64,000 bases of DNA. It comes from Candidatus Rifleibacterium amylolyticum. Lineage in GTDB: Bacteria; Muiribacteriota; Ozemobacteria; Ozemobacterales; Ozemobacteraceae. Where the stretch lies: assembly GCA_009917695.1 (NCBI GenBank), contig JAACJG010000010.1:62001-126000 (forward strand), in the 5' to 3' direction. The position numbers were made by a program, and so were the translations under genes. Positions 1-7,906 of this stretch are shown here, one piece after another. A model generated the notes under the pieces. That model had not been told where the DNA came from and searched no databases. It saw only the letters and a program-made list of their open reading frames with translations. How positions within the stretch are numbered: the first letter of the stretch is position 1; each line of letters opens with the position of its first letter.

Positions 1-44
1 AGGTTGCTGTGCAGCCTGTCGGAACTTGTTGCCTTGATAACCAC
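1..44 (-). CDS. 5' end of an unidentified gene, truncated by the window edge
   Basis: Reading the minus strand, a strong Shine-Dalgarno (AAGGAGG) lies 7 bases before a GTG codon at 44-42. The frame stays open to the window edge, giving MVIKATSSDRLHSN. It lies about 70 bases downstream of the STAS gene in the same direction, so the two are probably co-transcribed. Genes beside STAS regulators are often phosphatases or anti-sigma kinases, but 14 residues are too few to assign a family. The ribosome binding site is the main support; it was not in the ORF track because the frame is cut off. Confidence 0.45.
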   Translation of the reverse strand, partial: MVIKATSSDRLHSN

Positions 45-115
45 TTTAAGACCTCCTTGTCTTTTCGTGTACCTGTTCTAAATATATATGATTTACTGCT
101 TTTCGTCCATGTTTG

Positions 116-463
116 TCAGCGCATCGCTGCGACTGCTTCTGATTCGCTTTCGAAGGGGTTTCCCATTTGCAGCAGGCCAACCATCTTGAAGACGCCATAG
201 GTAAGGTCGCTGAGACCGACAAAAGCGAGTTCTCCGCCCTTATCATCGACGATGATTTCGCTGAGCTCGATCAGTTGCGCGATGCCCTGAGAGTTGATCA
301 CCGGCGATTCTTTGAGATTGAGAATAACTTTGTGACAGTCAGCCGGAAGATTTTTTTGAACGGCTTCAAAAACTGCGGCACCGCCGCCTTCGTCGAGATA
401 GCCGTTTGAACGTACGATAAAAATATCGTTGTTGCTCTCTGTATTTACTGAAAAATTGCTCAT
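116..463 (-). CDS. STAS-domain protein (anti-sigma factor antagonist type)
   Basis: A single STAS domain fills the whole 115-residue protein. It is probably a cytosolic SpoIIAA/RsbV-like switch that binds a partner kinase or anti-sigma factor. The segment INSQGIAQLIEL (about residues 56-67) matches the conserved phosphorylation loop, and Ser58 sits where these proteins are phosphorylated. The ORF track starts at a TTG ten codons upstream; I prefer the ATG at 463, which begins the domain directly, although its ribosome binding site is weak. The gene after it, cut by the left edge, has a strong ribosome binding site and may encode the partner. The STAS assignment is firm; which pathway it serves cannot be told from here. 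Confidence 0.85.
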   Translation of the reverse strand: MSNFSVNTESNNDIFIVRSNGYLDEGGGAAVFEAVQKNLPADCHKVILNLKESPVINSQGIAQLIELSEIIVDDKGGELAFVGLSDLTYGVFKMVGLLQMGNPFESESEAVAAMR

Positions 464-516
464 AGGCAAAATATATAGCCTTTTCGTCGGCAAGTCAATT
501 CAAAAGCGCCGGTTCG

Positions 517-2973
517 TCAGAAGGCGGTCAGAAATTCGGCAGCTATTTCGCCACTGCCATCTTTTTCGGCTTTGACCTGGGCCTGAAATTTCGAGCCAGG
601 CTTTGGCATATTGCCATAAGCTTCGGGCAGTTTCATTTTGTACAACTTGCCAGGCTCTGTTTCTATCGCGACGGTGCGTTGTGTCTCGTCAGAAATAACA
701 ACGCGCCCCTTAATGGAAATGGTTTCCATTACCTTGCGTGCTTTCACGGTCTTGGGTCTGGCATCTGAAACTGCTGGCGGAGCCGGTGCGAGAAAGAGAA
801 ACCAGATCAATGCGGTCAACACGGCGCCAACTGCATAGGCTCCAACCGTGAAGCGAACCAGCGAAGCGTCAAAAACCACGTTTTTGTCGGCGCTTTCTCT
901 TATTTTCTGTATTTTCTCGAGTTTGTAAGCGGCGCGTTCGGTCTTTTTACGTTCTTCTTCGGCTACCAGTTCTTCTCCGGCTGAGAACAGCGCTTCTATC
1001 GTGCGGCCAGGCTCGCTTTCAACTATTTTTGCGGCGAGTTCCCGGCACAGTTTTTCGTAATCGTCCTTTTTTGATGATTTACAGGCTTTGTAATCGACAT
1101 AAATTCTGAAAAACGTGTCTTCATCGGCGTTTGAGCGCAGAATCGAGCTGATCTGCTGCAGGTTTTCGCTGTCATTTTCGCTTTTGAAAGCACTTATGAG
1201 AGTCTGACTCACCGAATGAAAATCGAAACTGCTGAGGCAGAATATGGCGGTCTGTCTTTGCGCCGGCTTGATTGACAACAGCATGTTTTCGACGAGCGAG
1301 ATCGCCTGCTTTTTGTCGAACAGCGAAAAAACCTTGATAGCAGCCAGCTTTACTTCATCATAACGGTGTTTGATGAGCTGTGGCAGATATGGATGCAGCG
1401 CTTCGGGGTTGATGACGCTAAGGGCCTCAATTGCTGATTCCAGAATGTTTTCATCATCGCTTTGCAGACATCCGATCAGAAGTTCAGAATCTGACTGGCT
1501 GCCGAATCTTTCGATGCGTTTGATCACGGCTATCTGCTCGTTTACATCCATGTCCCTGAAAAATGGCCGGATAACAGCCATATATTGTTCATAATTATCT
1601 GCGGTAATGGCAGCGATAAAACTCTGTCGTTCCCTGGCTGTGTATTCCTGCAGGGGGCGTTTTTCTTCTGCCTTTGCTGCCGGTTTTTCTGTGGGTTTGT
1701 CGGCTTGAACAACAGTGGGCTTTGTTTGAGCTTCAGCTGCCGGTTCAGTTATGACTGTTACCCTGGTTTTTTCTGGTTTTGCCGGCTGTGTCGGCTTTTC
1801 TGGCTCAGAGGCCTTGTGAACTTCGAGCTGTCCGGTTTCAATAAATAATCGGATTTTTCTGACGTTATTGAGATCGCGTTCTCGCGGCAGGTAAGCCTCG
1901 ACGACCTGTCTGGCTTCATCCATACCTCTTCTTGCCAGATCGCTGAGCTTGAGGGCAGATTGCAGGCGAACATTTGCCTCTGGCGATTTAAGTGCATTAC
2001 TGTGATGCTCGATGAAAAGCCTGATGCGCTTTTCCTTGAAATGAGCTTCGAGCACCTGCAGCATCTGTTCGGGTGCGGCATTTACCATCTTCGCCTGATA
2101 AAGCGATTGCAGAACGCCTTTAAGTATCACATCGACCAGTCGCTGCTTAATGCCGACGCAGGCCTGGCGAACCTCAAGCAGCCTGGCCGGCATGTGGCGT
2201 TCCGGGTTGGTCATAAAGATCAAACCGGCTTTTTTAATCATCTCAGGATCGCTCTCGACGCTTATATAGCGCAGCATGAGAGTTTCGATCTGTTTGAACG
2301 GGAAGAAAAAAGCCTGATAAAGCGCTGCATGCTTTTCGGTTTCGAGATTCGAGAACAGCATCGACTCGAAGTGACGCAGCGCTTCCGAGGGGTCCCAGCG
2401 GTGCAGCAGGCGTACGGCCCGAGATCTTATGCCAAAATTACCGTTGATCAACAGCGGTACAATCAGATCTTTGAGCCGGTCAGGATTGTGCTTTTCGAGC
2501 GCTTCGATGGCGGCGCTGAGAACTCGCGGGTCACTGTGCCGGCACAGCTTTTCTATTGCCGCGGTATCTTCGGCCGAACCGTATTTTTTGAGAAACTTGA
2601 GAACCGATGGCAGCAGTTGCTGCGAGAATTTAGGCCATTCGGCCCGGCGTAAACTTTCGGCAACAGCAGTGGCTTCGTTGCGTTTAACCGATTCCAGCAT
2701 CAGCGCCAGGCTGATTTCGTCACGTTGCGGATTTTTCAGCTGTTCTTCGATAGCTTCGAGACTGCCGCGGTTCTTGTCGCCACGGTCGAGTCTGGCGAGC
2801 ACCTTCTGCATGTGAAAGCGGATGCCGGGATCTCTTTCTCCGGCAAAAATCTCGCGAAAAGCCTCTCGATGTTCATCTGTCCACGACATATCCTCGATTC
2901 GCGAAAGAACCGAGAACCTGATCGCCGGATCAGGTGATTTCAGATCGTTGAACAGTTCATTTACAGCATCCAT
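517..2973 (-). CDS. Membrane-anchored HEAT-repeat protein
   Basis: This 818-residue protein has helical HEAT-type repeats at about residues 5-380 and again at 440-620 (for example SPDPAIRFSVLSRIEDM and HSDPRVLSAAIEALEKH). They are separated by a Lys/Pro/Glu/Ala-rich linker at about 385-435. A charged helix near 690-715 precedes one membrane segment (about 725-748, AVGAVLTALIWFLFL) and a small beta-rich C-terminal domain. HEAT arrays are protein-binding scaffolds, so I infer a cytoplasmic scaffold tethered to the inner membrane with its tail outside. The ATG abuts the TAA of the upstream gene with no gap, so it is the last gene of a four-gene operon. No enzymatic motif was seen. Confidence 0.8.
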   Translation of the reverse strand: MDAVNELFNDLKSPDPAIRFSVLSRIEDMSWTDEHREAFREIFAGERDPGIRFHMQKVLARLDRGDKNRGSLEAIEEQLKNPQRDEISLALMLESVKRNEATAVAESLRRAEWPKFSQQLLPSVLKFLKKYGSAEDTAAIEKLCRHSDPRVLSAAIEALEKHNPDRLKDLIVPLLINGNFGIRSRAVRLLHRWDPSEALRHFESMLFSNLETEKHAALYQAFFFPFKQIETLMLRYISVESDPEMIKKAGLIFMTNPERHMPARLLEVRQACVGIKQRLVDVILKGVLQSLYQAKMVNAAPEQMLQVLEAHFKEKRIRLFIEHHSNALKSPEANVRLQSALKLSDLARRGMDEARQVVEAYLPRERDLNNVRKIRLFIETGQLEVHKASEPEKPTQPAKPEKTRVTVITEPAAEAQTKPTVVQADKPTEKPAAKAEEKRPLQEYTARERQSFIAAITADNYEQYMAVIRPFFRDMDVNEQIAVIKRIERFGSQSDSELLIGCLQSDDENILESAIEALSVINPEALHPYLPQLIKHRYDEVKLAAIKVFSLFDKKQAISLVENMLLSIKPAQRQTAIFCLSSFDFHSVSQTLISAFKSENDSENLQQISSILRSNADEDTFFRIYVDYKACKSSKKDDYEKLCRELAAKIVESEPGRTIEALFSAGEELVAEEERKKTERAAYKLEKIQKIRESADKNVVFDASLVRFTVGAYAVGAVLTALIWFLFLAPAPPAVSDARPKTVKARKVMETISIKGRVVISDETQRTVAIETEPGKLYKMKLPEAYGNMPKPGSKFQAQVKAEKDGSGEIAAEFLTAF

Positions 2974-4086
2974 TTATCTGTTTTTGCCAAGCATTTCGCT
3001 TTCTCTGTCGAGCAGGGTGTAGCCCTGCTTAATGCTCCGCGCCAGTCTGAACATTTCGGCGGCGGTTGCCGTATCCTTGCCGGAAAGCATGAGCAGCCCT
3101 ATGTTGCGTAGTATGTAGCGCTGTAACGGGTGTTTGCGATTGCTGTAAAATGTCTTCTTGAAGGTGTCTTCAGCCAGGCGTCTCTGTCCTTTGCCCCAGT
3201 AGATAAGACCTTTGATATTGCCGGCGGCGATACGCAGACCGGCAAATGCCGTTGCCGGCTCAGTATTTATGGCAGATTCGAACTGCTCAATGAAATTTCC
3301 GGCGATGGCGAGGCTGTTGTCCTGATAAGCTTTAACCGCGAGAACATAGAGACCATTGAGTTTGTCGTAGAGTTTACGGTTGACATCTATGCCCGACTTC
3401 TGCATGGTTTCGAGCAAAGTCGGGTCTGACTTGATGTAGGTTTCGAGCTTTTCGAACATGGCGACATCAGTTTGCGCCTGATGCGCAGTGATCAGAGGGT
3501 CTTCATAATAAGACGGTCCGCGAAAACCTTCTTGAACGGTAATTCTGTCGTCATAGCTCAGCCACATATCGTCTGCAACCGGATAAAAAGTCTCTTCGGG
3601 AGTCAGAGCGAACGAAATGTCAGTATAACGCCTGGTTTCATCAGGCCAGCGTCGCACGGTTTCGCTCAATTCGGCGGCATCTTCCGGCATTTCACGATTA
3701 AAATAGGCTATCAGCTCGGTTTTGGGCACTATAAAAGCAGCTTCGACTACGATCGATCCCGGCGAAAGGTAACTTCCGGGGGTTACCTTGAAAACAGTCT
3801 TATGCTTCGAACCCGCCTTGATCAAGGCGATTTTTGCAGATTCTGGCTCTGCTTTCCAGCTTTCCGGCAGAATAAGCTTTATCTGTACATCGTGCAAATT
3901 GCCGATTACAGACTCTATGTCAGCCTGCAGTTCACAGGTCTGATTGAGTTCGGGTGCGCGGTCAAGCCGGGCTGTTAGTTTGAACCACTCAGGAACCTGC
4001 AGCGTAGCTGCCTGCAAAAAACAGCTGCAGAAAAGAAACATTATTGTGACAAGGTGTTGTGTCGATCTGCTCTGGCGTGCCGTCAT
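2974..4086 (-). CDS. Secreted protein of unknown function with TPR-like C-terminus
   Basis: The protein has 370 residues from the ATG at 4086, which has an AAGGAG ribosome binding site 9 bases upstream. The track start at 4185 would overlap the upstream gene and put the signal peptide 34 residues inside. The N-terminus (MTARQSRSTQHLVTIMFLF, ending CFLQAA) is a Sec signal peptide. Residues about 30-140 look like a beta-sandwich of the kind found in periplasmic proteins. The last 150 residues are helical with TPR-like spacing (YWGKGQRRLAEDTFKKTF). The gene sits between the YbjN-like and HEAT genes and probably supplies the envelope part of that system. I do not recognise the family. Confidence 0.7.
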   Translation of the reverse strand: MTARQSRSTQHLVTIMFLFCSCFLQAATLQVPEWFKLTARLDRAPELNQTCELQADIESVIGNLHDVQIKLILPESWKAEPESAKIALIKAGSKHKTVFKVTPGSYLSPGSIVVEAAFIVPKTELIAYFNREMPEDAAELSETVRRWPDETRRYTDISFALTPEETFYPVADDMWLSYDDRITVQEGFRGPSYYEDPLITAHQAQTDVAMFEKLETYIKSDPTLLETMQKSGIDVNRKLYDKLNGLYVLAVKAYQDNSLAIAGNFIEQFESAINTEPATAFAGLRIAAGNIKGLIYWGKGQRRLAEDTFKKTFYSNRKHPLQRYILRNIGLLMLSGKDTATAAEMFRLARSIKQGYTLLDRESEMLGKNR

Positions 4087-4108
4087 CGTGGCTGCTCCTT
4101 TTTCGTTC

Positions 4109-4696
4109 TCAGTTGATCTTACGAGTCTGTTCGCTGTCTTTGGGGTTGGCAAAATCTTCGCTTTCATCGCTCTCTTCTTCGTCAATACCTGTCTGGTCGG
4201 GTTCTTCTACGAAATCGCCAGTTGTCGGCGCATTATCGGCGGCGACAGTATCAGCCCGGTAGATAAGTTTCATCAGATGCGGATAAGTGTCGTCGACGAT
4301 ATGAATCAGCACCATAAATGCAAGATCGAACTGACGGCGGGTAATCGTGGAATCTTCGAGGATATGCTGACAACAGGCTGAAAGGCTCTTGCCGTCTTTC
4401 CCTATTTCGAATCTGATGTCGAGAATGTCATTCATTACCTGCATGAGAAACTGCATGATGTCTGAGCGGTACAGCTCGATGTTTCTGATAAAACCCGGTA
4501 TGCGCAAGATCAGATGGCTGTTGTGTACGTAGACTACCACGTGCATGGTCAGGTTGTGGCCCTGCATATAGAGCTCGATTGCATCGTCGGCGATGTCGTG
4601 ATACCTGATTTCAGCGGCGTCGAGATAAGTCTTTACCTGAGCGATGATCGCGCGTGTAGCATTTGCTGATTCTGGCTGTTCGTTGGCTTTGTTCAT
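4109..4696 (-). CDS. YbjN-like protein (type III secretion chaperone fold)
   Basis: This 195-residue cytosolic protein has an alpha/beta layout typical of the YbjN family: an N-terminal helix (IIAQVKTYLDAAEIRYHDI), a central beta-sheet (LTMHVVVYVHNSHLILRIPG), then a helical half carrying SDIMQFLMQVMNDILDIRF. The last 45 residues are acidic and probably disordered (EEPDQTGIDEEESDESEDF). Its ATG overlaps the stop of the upstream TPR-TerB gene in an ATGA arrangement, so translation is coupled. YbjN-like proteins are thought to act as small chaperones or adaptors; the partner here is probably encoded by a neighbour. The family call is by pattern and moderately certain. Confidence 0.6.
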   Translation of the reverse strand: MNKANEQPESANATRAIIAQVKTYLDAAEIRYHDIADDAIELYMQGHNLTMHVVVYVHNSHLILRIPGFIRNIELYRSDIMQFLMQVMNDILDIRFEIGKDGKSLSACCQHILEDSTITRRQFDLAFMVLIHIVDDTYPHLMKLIYRADTVAADNAPTTGDFVEEPDQTGIDEEESDESEDFANPKDSEQTRKIN

Positions 4697-6114
4697 CTGG
4701 CAACCTCGGCTATTATTCTTTTAAATTCATCTGATGATATACCAAATGCCCGGCAGGCAAAACCCAGAATCTTTTTTTCTGACTCTTCGACAACTCCATC
4801 GCGAAAGGCAGCCTGGCAGAGATTCTTAAACAGCCGCTGGTGGCTGAAGCGTTCGCGCAATCCGCCAGAAAGCTCTACACCGGCCAGTTGCCGCCTGACA
4901 TTGTTGAACATTTTCATGAACATCTCGTCGGGAACATTGAGCGCAGCTTTCAGCTTCTTTATCAGTTCCTGCTCGGCTGGCTCGATCTGCCCGTCGCGCA
5001 TGATTTCGAGCAGCACCATCGAAAAGAATTCCGGGCCGGTCAAAGGTTTACGTTCTGTCTGGCCTGAAGGCTGCTGCTGCGGGGTCTTTGCCACTGCCAG
5101 TTGGCCGACCGTTTTTACGAATTCATAAGCAGCTTCGCCCGAAAACCGTCTGTTGATCTTTTCGAGTCTCGGCTGTAACCATTCGCTTATCTGTTGTTCA
5201 CCATGCATCTGCGGAATCAAGTCGGTCAGCATCTGCATATAACCGGTTGCCAGAGCGAATGCGCCGTTGTTGATGAAGCCTTCGATCTGTCGGCAGTACT
5301 GTTGAATCTTGCTGTTGGCAAGAATGCCATGTTCGCTGTGCAGTTGTTCGCAGAAATCTTCAAGTGACATGTCGAGACGGCTGGCGCAGGAATTAAGATG
5401 TCGCTGTACTACAGCCAGTTCGCTGTAATGCATGAGCAGCCGGAGATTTAGTGCGGCAAAATCTGGATTGGCTATCTGGCCGCTTTCAAGAAACCAGGCC
5501 GCCCGCCGCAGCAGTGCGTTGAAATAAAATTCATCTCGTTTAAGCGCTTCGTTGAAAAATTCCTGAGCTTTTATTTCCTGCCCGGTTTTCTGGTAGAGTA
5601 TCCCGAGGTTACACCAGGCGTCTGGGGCTTCAGCAAACACTTCTATCGCTTTGCGATATGCCGCCTCAGCCGCGGTAGTATCGTTATTAAGGCGCTGGCA
5701 AAGGCCGAGCAGATTATAAACTCTGCCAACACCGGCATCAGCTTCGATTACCTTCTGATATGAGGCTATTGCCGCGGCTGTGTCGCCAGTAGCCTGTGCT
5801 CCGATTCCCCGGGCAAAATGACCGGTCAGGTCGAAACGTTCGAATTTGAACAGCAGGTTTTCTTCGGCGGCAGACCCCTGAGTCTGTCGATTCAGCGCAA
5901 CAGTATCAGCGCCCGGAAGTTTTGCCATCAGCTGAGAGTCGGCAGAGGCGCTGGCCAGCATCGCCCCGGTGGCAAACGAAAAAATTGCCAGACCTCTTTC
6001 AATCGCCATTAGCGAAACGTTGTCTCCTGCTATCTCGGCCCAGGCAGCCGAAGGCAGCGAGAAATCCAGGCGCAGCAGGTTTGCAGATTCGACAGGCACT
6101 ACAGTGCAGCTCAT
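4693..6114 (-). CDS. TPR protein with C-terminal TerB-like domain
   Basis: First gene of the four-gene minus-strand operon, with ribosome binding site GAGGGGAG 9 bases before the ATG. The 473-residue protein has an N-terminal domain of unknown type (about 1-95), TPR repeats at about 95-205 (YNLLGLCQRLNNDTTAAEAAYRKAI; WCNLGILYQKTGQEIKAQEFFNEAL), and a helical middle. The C-terminal domain (about 365-473) reads like TerB: an acidic helix pair with EIMRDGQIEPAEQELIKKL and then AFRDGVVEESEKKIL. TerB-like domains bind metal or act in membrane-associated sensing complexes. No signal peptide was seen, so it should be cytosolic. TPR is clear; TerB is likely. Confidence 0.75.
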   Translation of the reverse strand: MSCTVVPVESANLLRLDFSLPSAAWAEIAGDNVSLMAIERGLAIFSFATGAMLASASADSQLMAKLPGADTVALNRQTQGSAAEENLLFKFERFDLTGHFARGIGAQATGDTAAAIASYQKVIEADAGVGRVYNLLGLCQRLNNDTTAAEAAYRKAIEVFAEAPDAWCNLGILYQKTGQEIKAQEFFNEALKRDEFYFNALLRRAAWFLESGQIANPDFAALNLRLLMHYSELAVVQRHLNSCASRLDMSLEDFCEQLHSEHGILANSKIQQYCRQIEGFINNGAFALATGYMQMLTDLIPQMHGEQQISEWLQPRLEKINRRFSGEAAYEFVKTVGQLAVAKTPQQQPSGQTERKPLTGPEFFSMVLLEIMRDGQIEPAEQELIKKLKAALNVPDEMFMKMFNNVRRQLAGVELSGGLRERFSHQRLFKNLCQAAFRDGVVEESEKKILGFACRAFGISSDEFKRIIAEVAR

Positions 6115-6140
6115 CAGTGCGGACTCCCCTCGGTAATATA

Positions 6141-6644
6141 TTACAACGCCGGCGGAAACGACGTGATCATCAGCTCATTGCGCCCGGCAAACTCAGTAAA
6201 TCCCCATTTGCCGCTGTCTCTTTCCAGACTGATGTCTATGGTTTCGCTTAAAGTGGCAGATTCTCCATCAACTGTATATTGCAGCGTCAGATAGCCGATG
6301 ATCGAAGCATAGTCTTCTCCACCCATGTTTACGCCTATGTTGGTAATGGTGAAGTCGTTGACCTCAGCTTTACTGAACAGATCTTCGAGTTTCTGCTGAA
6401 AAACCGTGTAGTTTGCCGGAACAATTGCGTTGCGGTATTTCAAGTTTGAAAACACATAAGACATGGCAGTGTTGAGATTCTCAGCCTTGACCGCAGCGGC
6501 AAAAGACTCAACTGCCGTAGCTACTTCGAGTTCTTCCGGTGACAGGGTGTAATCTGCTCCACCGCCACCTCCGCCGCAGCCGGTAAACATGAATCCCAGA
6601 CAAAAGATCGTTATCAGGCTGAATATTGTTTTCAGGTTTTTCAT
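6141..6644 (-). CDS. Small lipoprotein, possibly NTF2-like
   Basis: The protein has 167 residues from the ATG at 6644; the track's upstream TTG would add seven residues ahead of the signal peptide. It begins with MKNLKTIFSLITIFCLGFMF and the lipobox FTGC, followed by a run of glycines, so it is exported and lipidated. The mature part (VATAVESFAAAVKAENLNTAMSYV, then two beta-rich stretches ending FAGRNELMITSFPP) resembles the small cone-shaped NTF2-like or SnoaL-like fold of ligand-binding lipoproteins. It lies between the aldolase gene and the TPR-TerB operon and has no obvious partner. Lipoprotein status is firm; the fold is a guess. Confidence 0.75.
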   Translation of the reverse strand: MKNLKTIFSLITIFCLGFMFTGCGGGGGGADYTLSPEELEVATAVESFAAAVKAENLNTAMSYVFSNLKYRNAIVPANYTVFQQKLEDLFSKAEVNDFTITNIGVNMGGEDYASIIGYLTLQYTVDGESATLSETIDISLERDSGKWGFTEFAGRNELMITSFPPAL

Positions 6645-6688
6645 AGAATCATATTCTAGACGCAATTCAATTCTGTGTCAAAATGAAT

Positions 6689-6716
6689 GTAGGGGTTCAG
6701 CACGCTGAACCCCTAC
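6689..6716. repeat. Palindromic element, copy 1 (13-bp arms)
   Basis: GTAGGGGTTCAGC is followed by AC and then its exact reverse complement. It sits 40 bases past the aldolase stop codon and could end that transcript as a hairpin, although no T-run follows. The core AGGGGTTCA...TGAACCCCT recurs as a longer perfect palindrome at 55841-55872, which suggests a dispersed palindromic family rather than a one-off terminator. Confidence 0.8.
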
Positions 6717-6756
6717 GATATCACAATGTCACCGGGTTTGGTCAGGCAACAATCAA

Positions 6757-7698
6757 TTATGCCTTGCCAGAACAGCCCATGATGCGCATTTTGCGTTTTA
6801 CGACTTCTCTTATTGCATCGCGGGCTGGCCCGAGATATTTGCGCGGGTCGAATTCAGCCGGATTTTCGGCGAAAACCTTGCGGATCTGGCCGGTGAGGGC
6901 GATGCGCAGGTCAGTGTCAACATTGATTTTGCAGACGCCGGTTTTGGCGGCCTGAGCGATCATGTCTTCGGGTACGCCGCGAGAACCGGGTAAATTGCCG
7001 CCGTATTTATTGCAGATAGCGGTCAAATCTTCGGGAACTGAGCTGGCGCCATGCAGAACCAGCGGGAAGTTCGGCAACAGCTTTTCGATCTCGGCGAGAC
7101 GGTCGAAAGCCAGTTTCGGTTCACCCTTGAATTTGTAAGCGCCGTGACTGGTACCGATAGCGACGGCGAGAGAGTCACAACCGGTCTTTTCCACGAATTC
7201 CTTCGCTTCCTGGGGATCAGTGTAGGTAGCGTCCTTGGCGGCGACCTTGACGTCGTCTTCGACGCCGGCCAACTTGCCGAGTTCGGCTTCTACGGTGACG
7301 CCCTTCGAGTGAGCGTATTCGACAACCTCTCTGGTAATTCTGATGTTTTCCTGGAGCGGGTGCTTGGAGGCATCGATCATTACAGAAGTGAAGCCGCCGT
7401 CGATACATTTTTTGCAGATATCAAAATCATCGCCATGGTCGAGATGCAGAACAACCGGTATCGATACGCCGGAAGCTTCTGCCATTTCCATTGAAGCCTG
7501 GATCAGGTGAATCAGATACTCATGGCGGGCATATTTTCTGGCGCCGGCCGATACCTGAATGATCAACGGGGCTTTTTCTTCGATAGCTGCTTCGAAAATG
7601 CCCTGAACGATTTCCATGTTGTTAACGTTGAAAGCGCCTATGGCATAGCCGCCTTTGTAGGCCTTTTCGAAAAGTTCCTTTGAAGTTACCAGTGGCAT
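6757..7698 (-). CDS. fba: Fructose-bisphosphate aldolase, class II
   Basis: This zinc-dependent enzyme of glycolysis and gluconeogenesis splits fructose 1,6-bisphosphate into dihydroxyacetone phosphate and glyceraldehyde 3-phosphate in the cytosol. The true start is the ATG at 7698, preceded by a perfect AGGAGG with 6-base spacing; the track's extra 62 residues are non-coding. The 313-residue length fits the family. Visible active-site motifs are HLDHGDD (His85, Asp87 and His88: catalytic Asp and zinc ligand), VEAELGKLAG (the acidic loop), GTSHGAYKF (His185) and LHGASSVP (His216). The gene is apparently monocistronic, with its own promoter upstream and a palindrome downstream. Very confident. 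Confidence 0.96.
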   Translation of the reverse strand: MPLVTSKELFEKAYKGGYAIGAFNVNNMEIVQGIFEAAIEEKAPLIIQVSAGARKYARHEYLIHLIQASMEMAEASGVSIPVVLHLDHGDDFDICKKCIDGGFTSVMIDASKHPLQENIRITREVVEYAHSKGVTVEAELGKLAGVEDDVKVAAKDATYTDPQEAKEFVEKTGCDSLAVAIGTSHGAYKFKGEPKLAFDRLAEIEKLLPNFPLVLHGASSVPEDLTAICNKYGGNLPGSRGVPEDMIAQAAKTGVCKINVDTDLRIALTGQIRKVFAENPAEFDPRKYLGPARDAIREVVKRKMRIMGCSGKA

Positions 7699-7759
7699 CG
7701 ATGTCCTCCTGTGCAGACTGATATTTGATGCGGAAAATGCATCGTCTGTTTCCTGTCGC

Positions 7760-7788
7760 ATCTTATCAGCTGCTGCCAAAAATGTCAA
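7760..7788 (-). promoter_or_regulatory. Sigma-70-type promoter of the aldolase gene
   Basis: On the minus strand TTGACA (7788-7783) is followed after exactly 17 bases by TAAGAT (7765-7760), a full -35 match and a 4/6 -10 match. It would start transcription near 7753, giving a leader of about 55 bases before the aldolase ATG. It also confirms that the track's extended start (7884) lies upstream of the message. Confidence 0.6.
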
Positions 7789-7906
7789 AAGCTGCCGAAT
7801 AATATGAAGTCCATATGAAACTTTTGTCGGAATTTCTGCGTTGTTTCTATAGCTCGGGAAATCCGAATGTGTACCCGGATTCAAAATTTATAGTAAAATT
7901 GAGAAT

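Noticed and set aside
1960-2652. 230-residue plus-strand ORF
   Set aside because: It is antisense to the HEAT-repeat gene, has no family features or ribosome binding site, and the HEAT repeats clearly use the other strand.
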